A stretch of 64,000 nucleotides of DNA from Sequoia sempervirens (taxonomy: Eukaryota; Streptophyta; Pinopsida; Cupressales; Cupressaceae): the NCBI GenBank assembly GCA_007258455.2, contig VDFB02115076.1, forward strand, positions 124,001-188,000, given 5' to 3'. Positions 32,146-43,799 of this stretch are shown here, in pieces. Positions within the stretch are counted from its first letter, which is position 1. Every line of letters begins with the position of its first letter. Below the pieces are notes generated by a model, which was given only the letters and a program-made list of their open reading frames with translations, was not told where the DNA came from and did not search any database. Made by a program: the position numbers and the translations under genes.

Positions 32146-32635
32146 ATGGTGAACTCCTCAACACCCTAGGATCACCTACAAGAAAAAATAACTTCCAAAA
32201 GAGAGATGACAAAAATATCATGCTATGATTAATGATGCAAGAATTACAAAATGAATATGGCAGCCATGTTGGAAGTTTCTTTGTCACTGAGGAGATTGTT
32301 GGAGACTTGAATTGACAACATGAGTATGATGTATAATGTGAAGATATTGTTGTGTGCAGAGATTGATGAAGGTTGATGAGCATGAAAATATATGGTGTTT
32401 CCATTGATGGAAACCCATGACAATAATGTAGAAGTGTTGATCCAAAGAAGACCACATGATTTGATAATTTCCTAAGTCTCAAAGTACAATTTCAGTGTTC
32501 AGTAAACCAATTTTGAGTTTTTCATTGCTCCATTATGAAGAATCTAATTATGTGGTTTTGAGGTAATGTGAATGTGTGTTAGAAGAGGCTAAATCCAAAG
32601 TTTCATGACTTGATGTCCTCCATATTTAAAGATAG

Positions 32636-33510
32636 TGTAGACATAAAAAAATTGTCCTCTTACGATACCTTGTCACAACATTGCATCATTTAGACACCTT
32701 GTATCATGTTTTGCCCTAGGTACCCATGTCATCATCTAATTAGTTAAATAAATCTTATTTATTTGACTAATTTCATTTATTCCCTTCCTATGTATAATTC
32801 ATCAATTCCTCTAATGTTAATTAAATAATTTATATTATTTAATTAATTAAATCAATCCATTAATGTTAATTAAATTTATTTAATTAATTAAATCATAATC
32901 CATCCATTTCTCTAATGTTAATTAAATAATTTCTATTCATTCTTCTAATGTTAATTAAATAATATAAATTATTTAATTAATGAAATCATAGATTCAACGT
33001 TAATTAAATAAATCCAAAATTTATTTAATTAATAAAATCCTAAAAAGATCTTCTCGCTTTCTTTCCAAAACTGAACTCATGTGTATCTAATTAATTTATT
33101 TAATTAGATAATTCATCAATTATCCTTCTCATCTTTTTCAAGATTTATTTCCTTTAAAACAAGAAATGAAATCTTTCTATCTTTTTTGACATCTTATCTC
33201 ATCTCGTTGTATTTCCTCTTTTGTCAAAAATCAAATCCTTATCAATCTTATCAAATCTTATCTCTGTCCACATTGAAAATCTATAAATCTAACCTTTCAC
33301 AAGCCATTTGCATTAAATCTTCTTCTAGCATCTTCACTCTGTCAAAATAATTCTCCAATCCATCTCTATCATTCTCTTCATTGGTCATTTTCGTCATCAA
33401 GTCGTTATGCTGCAGGAATGAGCATCCAACATTCCTCTATTATCAACCTTCGAAATCTTGCATCCCTGTGTAGGTGGAGAAGAGCCATGGAGATCAATCA
33501 ACACTAGTTT
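32636..33510 (+). repeat. Gypsy-type LTR with AT-rich palindromes, second copy
   Basis: The LTR starts TGTAGACATAAAAAAATTG, similar to the LTR at 22373. It contains a series of ATTAATTAAATAAT palindromes (32740-33115) and a similar C/T-rich downstream part ending near GGAGATCAATCAACA. It has no recognisable polypurine tract before it and may be a solo or fragmentary LTR. Confidence 0.5.
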
Positions 33511-34285
33511 GAAAATCGGTTTGCATGTTCTTTGTTTATTATTTTTATTTTCATTCTAGTTTGTACTTCATGGTGCTTGATAGGATTTAATGTGTTTATT
33601 GTCTTCAATGCATTTAAACCTTTGATATTATTCCTATCTATAGATAGCATTGACAAAGTATCAACTCTGGAAATGGTAGAGGTGCAGTGATAGAGGGTAT
33701 GTTGACATGCTCTACATTCTACCATGGATGAATATTTTGATATGTAGATTTGTGGTAGTGTTTAAATAGATGTCACTAGTGTGTACATTCCAAGTGGCAA
33801 GTGTTTTGGTGGTTCGCGTGTCAAGTTGTGAGTGAATTGTTGGTTCATTTTGTTATTACTTCACCAATTTTGTTATCTGGTGCTAACCTAAGTATTTTGG
33901 GTAGGGAAAACTTTAGTGGCGAATCTTCGCCAATTGGCGAATAATTGAAATCAGGACTTCCAAAAATGGCTAATAGTACAAGCTAAAAAGGATGTTGAAT
34001 CGTCAAGTTTTTTACAAAAAAATAATTAATTCTCAATTAATTCGCCTCTATAAATGATGCGTCATTGGAACCAATTTGCAAGTAGTTTATACTATAATTA
34101 CAAATATTAATTAAATTCACCAGTAATATTATATTACTACCATTAATTTTGGGGCAATATCGCCACAATAATAAATTAGCATTTAATTTTAGGGATACTT
34201 TAGCCTTGAATAGGGATTTTATTTATTGTCATCGAATCATTGATTATATTTTTAATCAGATGGCTACAGGTTTTAGATTTCATGC
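33511..34285. other. No gene recognised; TTCGCCA palindrome
   Basis: A short palindrome-rich piece near 33918-33945 (GGCGAATCTTCGCCAATTGGCGAA) has relatives at 35075-35160 (GATTCGCCATTGTGATTATT), suggesting ends of a small insertion between them. No coding region is convincing. Confidence 0.3.
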
Positions 34286-34421
34286 CCTAATATACACATT
34301 CCTTTTAAAAGGCTTGTTAAGGCCCAAAATTTGTTTTGGTCCACATGATTAAACCTAATTGTGTGGCCCAAAACAAATTTTGGGCCTCAACAATCCTTTT
34401 AAAAGGCACGTGTGTATTAGG
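34286..34421. repeat. 136-bp near-perfect hairpin
   Basis: Two arms of about 60 bases are reverse complements with about seven mismatches. The left arm starts CCTAATATACACATTCC and runs through GGCCCAAAATTTGTTTTGG; the right arm is its inverse, ending GTGTGTATTAGG. The loop is about 15 bases. It could be a miniature inverted-repeat element or a hairpin-RNA source. No target-site duplication is obvious. Confidence 0.8.
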
Positions 34422-35329
34422 TCGCAAAATCAACCTGCAGCCATTCAATTAAAAAGCTAATCAATGGTCTTCATTGTTGGCCTATCACCCAAAACTTGAA
34501 CCTTGTAACCTATGTTGCGGGGTTCTGGAAGTTTGAAATGGGGCGACAGTGTGTTGGTCGAGGGATCGCTAACTTCTCTAACCTTGGAACCTTGTCGCAG
34601 TGTTCAAAAGTTTCTTAACTTCCCAACTGGTCAATCTTCTTTGTTATCATGGCGTCTTGGAGTTTCCTAACCTCCGACTGGAGGTTGTGAAGTTTGTGGT
34701 TTCTCTAACTAGGCGACAAGTCGATGGATGGTGGGACTGGTTTGTGTGGATGGTGATGACTGCATACAGTAGTGACTTGGATGTCAATGGATGTGGGGAC
34801 CACTTGGAGGTTGGGAGTTAAATATTTAAGTGTTTTTGAGGAGACTTGTTGCAAATATTGTACATTCCCATCTTGATTCTCCAGAATTGCACAAGTGGTG
34901 TACACGTGTCTTGGTGGAGACCACAAGGAATGGCCAACGGTTTGGTGTGATAGTCAAAGGCGATGGACGAGTGATGTGTCAACACGTGACACAATTTTAT
35001 TTGCTGATTTTACATCGCTATTGTAAATCAACAATCTTTAGAAAATTTTAAAAGGAGAGATTCACCATTGTAATTAATCTTTTTAGTGATTATTCGCTAG
35101 GATTCGCCATTGTGATTATTATTTTTACCAATTATTCATTAAGATTTGCCAAGATTTTACAAATTTTTTTAATAATGTGCATAGGTTCGCAAGGAAAATT
35201 AATATTTTTTTCAAATAAAAGGAAAGATTCACCAAGATTTTACACTTTTGTAGAGGGGGGGTTTCTTAAAGTTATCCTTGATTTTGGGTTCATGTGGGGT
35301 TTAGTTATGTATGAAGCGGTATTATAGGA
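34422..35329. other. No gene recognised
   Basis: Contains open frames (e.g. 34600-34821) without a recognisable domain, and direct repeats of GATT(T)-CCAAGATTTTACA at about 35145 and 35227. Part of it may be the proximal half of the copia LTR ending at 35993, disrupted by insertion. Confidence 0.3.
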
Positions 35330-35993
35330 GTGATTATGGGTCATGTCGACCTATTTTGGTGGTATATACGCTTTGGTTCCTTTCGTAAGGTGTGTGTGTT
35401 GGTGTATTGGGCCAATAGGTTATGTGGTACATGGTACATCTAATTAGGTCAACCTAATTGATGTTTTTGGGTTGTTGTGATATATATACAAGGTTGGTTC
35501 ATTTCAAGAAAGTAGTGGATAGAGTATATATTGTGTGTGTGAGAGATCTAGTGCAAAGAAGTGCAAAGTGTAAGTGTGGTGAAGTATGAAGTGTGTTAAG
35601 TTAGTCTTCTTAGCCTAATTGGAACTGTCTTTAGCATATTGTAGATACATTGTAATCAGTTCAATCCCTAGCAGTGAGTCACCCTCTTTTCTATTATGAC
35701 GGTGAGTCATTTCTTCTATTCTTTGGACAATGAGTCCACCTAGTAGTGATCCATTTTGTAATATCATATAATCTGTTATAATATATTGTGAGCTAATCTT
35801 CACTATGGTTTTTCCCTTTTTGGGTTTTCCATGTAAAAATTTGGTGTTCTTGTGTTTATTGACGCGATGCATGCTTCTAATGTTTCTTTTATTACTACAC
35901 ATTGAATAAGATATTGTGAAATGCATTTTAAGTTAATGAATTTTAGGGAATACTGATTCACACCCCCCCTCTTAGTATTTCAGGTGTTCAACA
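35330..35993 (+). repeat. 5' LTR (distal part) of a copia element
   Basis: Homologous to the LTR at 4694-5907 (shared ACATCTAATTAGGT, GACCTAATTGATGTT, ATAATATATTGTGAGC). It ends CACCCCCCCTCTTAG...TTCAACA at 35993, directly before a primer-binding site. The upstream boundary cannot be fixed because homology fades before ~35300. Confidence 0.65.
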
Positions 35994-35995
35994 AT

Positions 35996-36011
35996 TGGTA
36001 TCAAAGCTTGG
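35996..36011 (+). other. Copia primer-binding site (initiator tRNA-Met type)
   Basis: TGGTATCAAAGCTTGG follows the LTR end after two bases. It matches the TGGTATCAGAGC consensus of plant copia elements with one change. Confidence 0.75.
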
Positions 36012-36058
36012 TTCCTTCAAGTGGCTTGATCGTTGAGGTAGATCTTGGAGTTTGAACA

Positions 36059-36184
36059 ATGGCTATAAGGAAGTATCTCATCCCTCCAGAAAAGATTATC
36101 CCTGAAGGGTTTACTGAAGAAGATTGTAAAGTTGACATGGAAGGAGAGCTCAAATCAACCCTTGATGATTTGGATAAAGGGCAT
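36059..36184 (+). pseudogene. Copia gag N-terminus, interrupted
   Basis: The ATG at 36059 opens MAIRKYLIPPEKIIPEGFTE, followed by EELKSTLDDLDKG-like sequence, a plausible copia gag start 50 bases after the primer-binding site. The frame is cut at about 36184 by the end of foldback copy C. The remaining element cannot be recognised beyond 52441. Confidence 0.5.
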
Positions 36185-36362
36185 GTGCAAGATCATGGGG
36201 GTTCAAAAAGTGGCAATGAGGAAAAAAATGTGTTTTTACTTTGTCGAAATCACAAAAAAAAAATGTTGACTTTTTGTATGGGTCGGGTACAATATCCATT
36301 TTGGTTTGGTAATAAAAAACTAAAACAGATATCCATTTCCTAAAATTAATTTTCATCAATTC

Positions 36363-36659
36363 TATTAGAAATATGGGTAGAGAAACACAAAAGTGACAAG
36401 TAATTGCAAACAAAATGATGTGTGCTTCCTTTTCTTCCACACTAAAATACATAACATATATATAAGAGTTTAATCTCCTAAATTATAGGAAACTCCCGAA
36501 ACAAATTAACTAAATATATTGAGTTGTTTTAACAACTCAATATAAACACACAAACAATACTAACAACTATAGGAATAATATTCCCAACACTCATAACAAA
36601 TACATGAGTTTTCACTTTACCTCACACATTCTAACCCATGTGAACACTAATTTCCAACA
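36363..36659 (-). repeat. 3' LTR of the minus-strand element
   Basis: 297 bases, reading TGTTGGAAATTAG ... TTTCTAATA on the minus strand. It pairs with 48822-49118. The terminal TA rather than CA is a deviation present in both copies. Confidence 0.9.
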
Positions 36660-36670
36660 TTCCCCCCCTT

Positions 36671-38202
36671 AGTGTGAACATGGTACAAACTCACACCCTT
36701 CATCTATAGTATGCTCATCCCTGTGGCATGTCCAACTGACTCATGACCTTGATCCAAAGAAAGGCTCTCTCGTCCCATGGTTTTAAACAGGCTTACCACA
36801 AACCTTGATGTGAACAGGAACCTCCACCATCTGTCCACCTTGTGTGGTTTTCTAGATCCTCCCACAAACCCTTTCAAGATCCATGAACTGCATTACACTG
36901 GTGATTTTTTTCACCACTATGCTTGTACATTAGGGAAGTTATATGGAAATCAACATACAAATCTAAAAAAACCCATACTAGGAAAGGTTTCACATTACAT
37001 TCCATAAGAACATAATGTTCTTAATTGTAGTCACTATTATTGATTGTTGCCACTCGATCTCGAACATCATAGACAACCACCACTACCACTAGAAGTTGCC
37101 CTTGAATTTATTCATTTCAGTGTGAAATGGGAATGGAACATTGGTTATTATTCCCCCCCACAATGTGAAATTCCATTTATTCACACAAACAGGAATACTA
37201 AAAACAAATCATACCATACTACATACTACTTTCTGGATCTTTCTGTCTAGATCTTGTTGCACATGGCCATTATTTCCATGAACATATTCACTGGTCAACC
37301 ATCTTCCAATGAAGTACAAAACTCAGAGGATCACCACAGTCAGAGGACCTCTGCAGTCATCTTATCTCCAATACGATCATTTTTCCAGCATTCTCACACC
37401 ACACAAAAAAGCTGAAAAAAATAAAATAAAACACACTGCATATTTACTTTTCACTATATCATGTGTGCGGCCTCGTTGTTGGTAACCGACAAGAGTTCGT
37501 TGGTTGTCCTCCAGCCTCTGATGCCTCTATCCTCTAGTGTTTTTCTACTTAATTAGAAAAATTTTCTATGAGCCTCAATTTTGTCAATTATGAGGAAAGA
37601 ATATATCCCCCCATAATATGAACTTTTTACAAGGAGTGTCAGGTACCACCGATCATGCACTCCAGAACATTTTTTCAACACTTATGAATCTTGGTGACAT
37701 AACAATTAACAACTCTTAAAAGTAAACCCAATGCTAAAATGACATAACTTTGACACACAATATCTATGTAAGAAAACTAATAATACTTCTTAAAAACTTA
37801 AAAAACTTAAAATAAATAATACAAAATCACTAATTTAAATGACTCTACTCAATACTAATCGACTTAATTACAACTTGACTCCTAAGTCTATTACATAAAT
37901 TCTTAATATTTAGAACACAATGAAATATTTGATAAATAGCCCTACCACCATTTAAAATTCAAACACTTTGTATATCAAAATTGTATAGTATCAACTCCTT
38001 GATATAACCAAGTCAATAGGCATAATGAGAACACTTCTTTCCTAGTTGCCTTCCACAAAATAATATGGTCGTCACCAACATTGATAGAAGCAATAATTCA
38101 GAAAAAATGACACCAGGGATATAGAACATACAGAGATAATGTGCAGAAAAATGATGCCAGAGATAAAGAACATACATAGATAATGTGCAGAAAAAAATTT
38201 CT
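36671..38202 (-). other. Internal DNA of the minus-strand LTR element
   Basis: About 1.5 kb without a recognisable protein on either strand; the plus-strand open stretches here have no family features. A ~46-base tandem duplication (GACACCAGGGATATAGAACATA and a variant) lies at 38105-38198. The element is therefore non-coding in what remains. Confidence 0.5.
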
Positions 38203-38207
38203 CCTTA

Positions 38208-40018
38208 TGTTGGAACTATAAAATTTTGAAAATTTTATGGCTGTCTATACCCATGAGTTTCTAAAGAAGTCCATACCATAAGCACAAGAATCCTCTCTTC
38301 ATAACATATTTTCCCATATTCTATCATGTGGTCCCATAGAATCACTAGTCCCTGAGCATTTGAATGTATAAACCATATCAGCGTAACATGATGTAGGTCT
38401 CACCGATCCATAAAGAATTTGATACTAACATATGTCTTTTTGCAGTCCATCGGTAGGAGATCAGGATTGTCTTACCGATAAAATTTCATTTGGTAATACA
38501 CATCGGGCAGACACAATTCGTAGTCTCAGCGAAAGAAAGATCCTATCGGCAAGACAATATGCATTGGGGTGAGTCATATCGAGCCTATTTGTGTCTTACC
38601 AATCGAAGACATAAAGACATATCAGAGAGACAACAATCATTAGGACAAGTCATAGCTAGCACATATGTGTTTTACCGATGAAGCACAAAGAACTATATCG
38701 GCCAGACTTGAGCGGTCGGTGTAACGTCCAAGAGCATTCATTCAGTCGTGTTGATAAAGCAAAGATGGGTTCCATCGTTGTCATCGGGATGAAGTCATGG
38801 AGTCCTGCTGACCCCCTATGTCACAGCGACAGGATTACATTAGGTCTTGACGGTATATTTGGACAAAATGGATTTGGCGAGACTAGCTTCAACAGGGAGA
38901 GATAGGAAGCTCATGTCGAATGAAGTTCCATCGGCAAGAAACTATTATGTCTCAGCGATCAGAAAGTAAATTGAAGGAAACATCTTGGTAGGACTTGAGT
39001 AGTTGGAGGAATGTTTTCCGACCCCTAAAGTCACAACGATACTCACGACTGAAGGCACAAAGAGTTGGGAAGACTAAAAGTGTCGGTATGACTGCAAGAC
39101 ATCACAACGGGTGTTTAGTGAACGTTTGAAAAAGCCCGAATACAACAGATCGCTGAGTTTTGAATACGAATGGACGCGACTTTTCATATGGCTGATGTAT
39201 AAATACCCATTTTTGATAGTGAAAAGAGAGAGATAGAGGGAGCGAGTAAAAAATCAATAGGATACAAAATGTCTTACATTTTTTAGACTATGATGCATGT
39301 TTGAAACAATGGAGATTTCAATTGAATTCATTTGATTTGGTGGAATTTTTTGGTATCAATTGTTTGTTGTGTTAATTGAAAGTATTGCTGAAGTTGTCTC
39401 CAAGGTTGATGTTTTCTAATTATTTAAACTGATTTATCAAGGATATTTTTCAGTTTATCAACGCACATTTGTTGTATCTGTATGATTGGATTAATTGGTT
39501 CTTTCAAGGAAAGATTAAGTCCTTTTAGTTAGTCATAGTAATTATGAAATCTCATTTGGATAATTAAGAAGAACCCAGTAGTCACATCCTTGCATCTTTA
39601 TACCAGTTATAAACTTAAAATTATATGCCAAACAATTTGAGTATCTGCCAAAAAGAAGTTATTCATTTCAGATTATCATTTGACTCCGTACACCCAATAA
39701 GACACTAGTCTCTACCATTCCACTATTTAGTTTCATTCATTTTTTCATATGAACACATTAGTTTTTGCCTTGATACTGCTTATACAATTTATACCAAAAT
39801 AAAACTCATTTATCCAGTCCCATTTGCTAGTGTGGGTAAATTGCTTTAGGAATTGAACAAATGTCAAGTCTTCTTTATTCAAATAGGTATACCCACCTAG
39901 GTCTAGCAGCACCTAAAGAGAAGAAGTTTCAAATCATTTGGCCTTGTCTATTACCCTAAAATGTTGTGAGAGCTTGGCAACCTCTCGTGGTTCAAACCTA
40001 CGTTTTTGAGAGCTAACA
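38208..40018 (+). repeat. 5' LTR of the gypsy element
   Basis: Begins TGTTGGAAC and ends GAGAGCTAACA. A TATA-like TATAAATACC lies near 39198, within GCTGATGTATAAATACC, the likely promoter. The first two-thirds are rich in TCGGT/ATCGGCAAG words (imperfect internal repetition such as CATCGG, ATCGGCAAGA). Confidence 0.95.
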
Positions 40019-40021
40019 AAT

Positions 40022-40039
40022 TGGTGACTCTGCTGGGGA
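40022..40039 (+). other. Gypsy primer-binding site
   Basis: TGGTGACTCTGCTGGGGA is a one-base variant of TGGCGACTCTGCTGGGGA, used by many plant gypsy (Tat-group) elements. Confidence 0.85.
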
Positions 40040-40183
40040 AAGTTATTGTAGGATATACAGTTGAAGACTATAATAAGAGTCATTGAAGAAAGATTCATAA
40101 TTTGAGAAGTTTCAGAAAGAGTGATTCTATTGGCCGAGATACAATCAAGAATAATTTCATTTTTCTCACTTTTAACAAAGTGA

Positions 40184-42500
40184 GTGGTGACTCTGAAAAG
40201 ACTATTGCATCAATTCAACATGAATGGTAGAAGATCCCAATATAAAGGAGGTCCTGCTGGAGGTCCTAGTGGCAACAATAATTGGACACATAAGGATGAT
40301 AAGGTTGATAACCTGGGTAAGAAGATAAATGAGGACATGTGCATAATGAAAAAAGACAAAGCATAAAGACCACATTGTGAGACATATGACCGTTATGATA
40401 CATGGAGAGATAATTCAAGTGGAGAACCTTGTATCCCTAAAGAACAAAGAAATCCTTTTTATAATCCTTAGAAACAGGTGGAATTTGAGGCTAAACTTGA
40501 GGTTGAAAGAGTCACGTATCAACAAGAAAATGATCAAAGAATGGAGGGTGACCAAAATGAGCTCATTGATAATGTAATCCCTCAAGAAAATTTTGAGTTC
40601 TTCACCCACAAAGAAATAGACGTACAGTTGGAGTTCCAGAGACAATAAGTAAAAAGAGAAAAAGTAGAACTAGAACAACAGAGGCTCCAAAAGATGAAGG
40701 AACTCCAGGATTTGAAATTGTAGGAAGCTCAAATTAAAGCTCAGACAGGTAGTTTTTCAAAGTATATACCGCCTCATAAGCAAGGAAACAGTTATGCAGG
40801 GCCTTCATATCAGCCAAAGGTTCCTCAGAATCATATGGGAAATCAATACAAATAGCCAAACTATCCACCGTATACTGCATCATAACATACAAATGCACAA
40901 CCACCTCATGGTCAACAATATGTGCCATATATTCATACACAATACAATAATCCAATGTATCAGTATCAACACTTTCATAATCCTCCCCCTCAGCAATACA
41001 CAATAATGATCAGACAATTCGATTTGATAGGGTTTCAATTATACCCTTACCCTATGGATAACAGTTGGAGAAGTCTTGTTCCTAAGTTTACAGGGAGCAG
41101 TGCAATTACTGTTGAAGATCATTTGAGGAATTTTAATGCTTTTGTCCAAGACTTGGATATATCATATGAAGATTTATATATGAGGTTATTCATGATGTCA
41201 CTCACTGAAGAAGCTAGGGATTGGTTTAATAGCTTGCCAACAGCCTGTGTTGATTCTATTCAAGAATTTCAAGATCGATTTCTTGAACAATATGGAAATC
41301 CATGTGCACCAGATGTTGCTTTACATGAACTAGTACGGATCCAAAAAAATTAGAATGAGTCAATTTATGATTTTAACCAGAGATTCAACAAATTGTAGAA
41401 TAAGATACCACCTGGGTCAAAGTTACCAGACTCTGCAGCATTGAGTATTTATTTGAATGCATTTGATCCAAAAATAGGGTATGAATTAAGAAACAGGTTT
41501 CCAAGAGATTTGGTTGAAGCCCAAAAGATAGCACTACCATTGAAAACAATAGGAAAACTGATGGGATGATCAGTAAGAGAGACAATCCTAGGGTTCCTCA
41601 GCATGCCAATAATTATCAGTACAAACAGGAGAACACGTACAAAAATGAGAGGCCTCGGTTACATGACATGCCTTACAATACAAATTGGAAGGATGGAAAA
41701 CCTATAATAGATAGACCCGAGAACAAAGAAACACCTGATCCATTAAGGAAGAAGGGGGCGTATATGGTCAATAATAATCTTTGGTGTGAAGGTTGTGATG
41801 GGCCACATTCCCCAGACCACTGTGTTGTAGCCCAAGAAATGTAGGAAGAAGGAATGTTAGCAGGTAACAGTGGAGAAGATCACACATTATATTTGACTTC
41901 AAATACTTTTCACCTTGTTGAGGAGGAATATTTATCTTTAAAAGATGAAGGATGTTAGTACGGTGTTTCAAATCAAAGGTGCAATGTCCACATGGTTGAA
42001 CAAGTGTTTTCTGATTTTGAAGAAAGTTATGCAAAACAATACTTTGTTGAGGTGCCTACTCAATGTGATATAAGGAGACCCACTGAAGAGGAAATAAAGA
42101 GGTTAACCATTGTTTTAGTTGAACAAGAAAAGAGAAATTATTGGTTAAGAAATAGGACAGTGAATGAAAAAGGTGTTCCCAGGGGAATATTTATGAAAGA
42201 CAGAGAAGTGACGCCAGGAGTTTTGAAGAAAATAGAAAATACACAGCATGATAAGAATGAACAGAAGCCTATCTAGAAGGAAGAAAACAAAGGAGAAACA
42301 TTAGAGTAAAAGAAAACAATTAAGTCGGAGGGTTCTTCTTTTGACTTCTCTTAGGCTTTATCTCAGGTAAAAATTTATGTCCCACTGATCAAGATGATGA
42401 GAATTAAGGAGTATAGGGATAGTGCAATTCAATTGATATCAAATGGAAATGAGAAAAGTACAAGTTCTGAAAATCAGATGGCCACTAAACGGTTAATAAG
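40184..42500 (+). pseudogene. gag of the gypsy element, broken
   Basis: Broken coding from about 40220 (MNGRRSQYKGGPAGGPSG) passes a Gln/Glu-rich helical part and a Pro/Tyr/Gln-rich part (YNNPMYQYQHFHNPPP). It then enters the conserved retrotransposon gag core at 41040-41530: LVPKFTGSSAITVEDHLRNF, EEARDWFNSLP and FQDRFLEQYGNPC. Stops occur at 41351 and 41397, and a frameshift lies near 41533. A zinc-knuckle-like CEGCDGPHSPDHC (CX2CX3HX4C) follows at about 41788-41826, and the spacer to protease has further stops. The product would form the particle and bind RNA. Confidence 0.85.
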
Positions 42501-42509
42501 CAAGAGAAG

Positions 42510-42848
42510 ATGACTGTCCCAGAAGTGTGTCTAAATGATGTATTGGTAAATTCCCCACAAATTGATCCTTTTTTCACCACGCTGCTTATAAATAACAAAC
42601 TGTTGAGGAATTGCATGATAGACTCTGGTGCTGCTATCAATATCATGCCAGTGGGAGTTATGAAACAACTAGGAATGTGGGTAGATACTAATGAAGGGAA
42701 GTGTTATGCAATGGATAGCCGACATGTTCCAGTAGTAGGTGTTATGAAAGATGTTGAAGTTAAACTAGCTACTTATCCTCAGGTGGCCTACAATATAGAT
42801 ATAATTGTAATTGATACCCCTCAGTATGGGATGCTTTTATCAAGATAG
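42510..42848 (+). pseudogene. Gypsy aspartic protease
   Basis: Contains LRNCMIDSGAAINIMPVGVM, with the DSGA catalytic motif of retroelement aspartic proteases. It then reads VKLATYPQVAYNIDIIVIDTPQYGMLLSR, the usual C-terminal half. A TAG at 42846-42848 interrupts the frame directly before WIATVGGNVQFDLSYATI, which continues in the same frame into the next domain. The enzyme would cleave the polyprotein. Confidence 0.85.
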
Positions 42849-42884
42849 TGGATAGCAACGGTTGGGGGAAATGTCCAATTTGAT

Positions 42885-43560
42885 TTGTCTTATGCAACAA
42901 TTCCAATGAATGTCCAGGAAGTTAAGTTGTACAGGGAGCCAAGGATGAACCCAATAGTAGATTGTGTACCTCAAGATCAAGTCAATTGCTTTTGTGATAT
43001 GGATCTTGGAAGTTTTAAGATAGAACCAGCCCAACCAGAGCTAGTCAATGGTGATCCAATTGATAAACATGTTGCAAAAAACTATGATGGTGTGTGGAAA
43101 ATGTACTTTGATGGAGCATGTAGCCAAGAAGGTAATGGAGCAGGAATAGTGTTTGTTTCGCCTGAAGGAGCCACATTTAAATATTCATTTTTTCTGGAAT
43201 TTGAATGCACGAACAATATAGCAAAGTATGAAGTTTTATTAATAGGATTGAATATGGCTGTAAAACATAAGATCAAGCTACTAGCTATTCTAGGGGATTC
43301 TGAGCTAGTTGTTTCTCAAGTTAAATCAAAATATGCAGCAAAACATAAGAGGTTAAAGCAATACATGAATGTTGTATGGGACACAATTGAGTTGTTTGAT
43401 GCTTTCTCCATTGAATGGATTGAGAGGTTGAAAAACATAATGGCAGACTTTTTAGCCAATGTAGCATTGAGAAGAGATGATATCACATTGGCTGGAGTGT
43501 CTCAAATTGAGTTCAAGACAAGACCCGTTGTGCCTGACAATATATACAGTTGGCAGGTTT
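42885..43560 (+). CDS. Additional archaeal/plant-type RNase H, upstream of RT
   Basis: The domain spans about residues 65-210 of the open frame. It shows WKMYFDGACSQEGNGAGIVF (first Asp), CTNNIAKYEVLLIGLNMAV (Glu), KLLAILGDSELVVSQVKSK (second Asp) and RLKNIMADFLANVALR (third Asp). All four catalytic carboxylates of a type-I RNase H are therefore present. This is the aRNH type acquired by Tat-group elements. In the arrangement I know it stands after the Gypsy RNase H, before integrase. Here it lies between protease and reverse transcriptase in one uninterrupted 601-codon frame, so the order is not a joining error across a break. Confidence 0.85.
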
Positions 43561-43799
43561 TTAATGATGATGCTGACCTCTTGAAATTTCTTCACTGTAT
43601 AGATCAATATGAAGCTCAAGAAGTTGATTTCAATGCCTTTGTTGAAGAAGTAGATGGAAAGCAGACAGTATTTGGGAAAGAGGTCTTACAACTCAAAACT
43701 AATAAGCTTCCCAAAGGGCTAGTAGCATTGGAAAGGGTATATGATGGAAATGATCAGTCCCTCATGAAACAGATACTAGTCAAGAGAGAGGATATTGAA

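Noticed and set aside
36203..36343. Extension of the copia gag frame beyond 36184
   Set aside because: From 36185 the sequence is the terminal repeat of the foldback family, found also at 6757 and 52441, so the open frame there is accidental.
38490..38905. Open frames within the gypsy LTRs (also 47037-47578)
   Set aside because: Same frames occur in both LTRs because they are duplicates; LTRs are not expected to encode proteins and no domain is visible.
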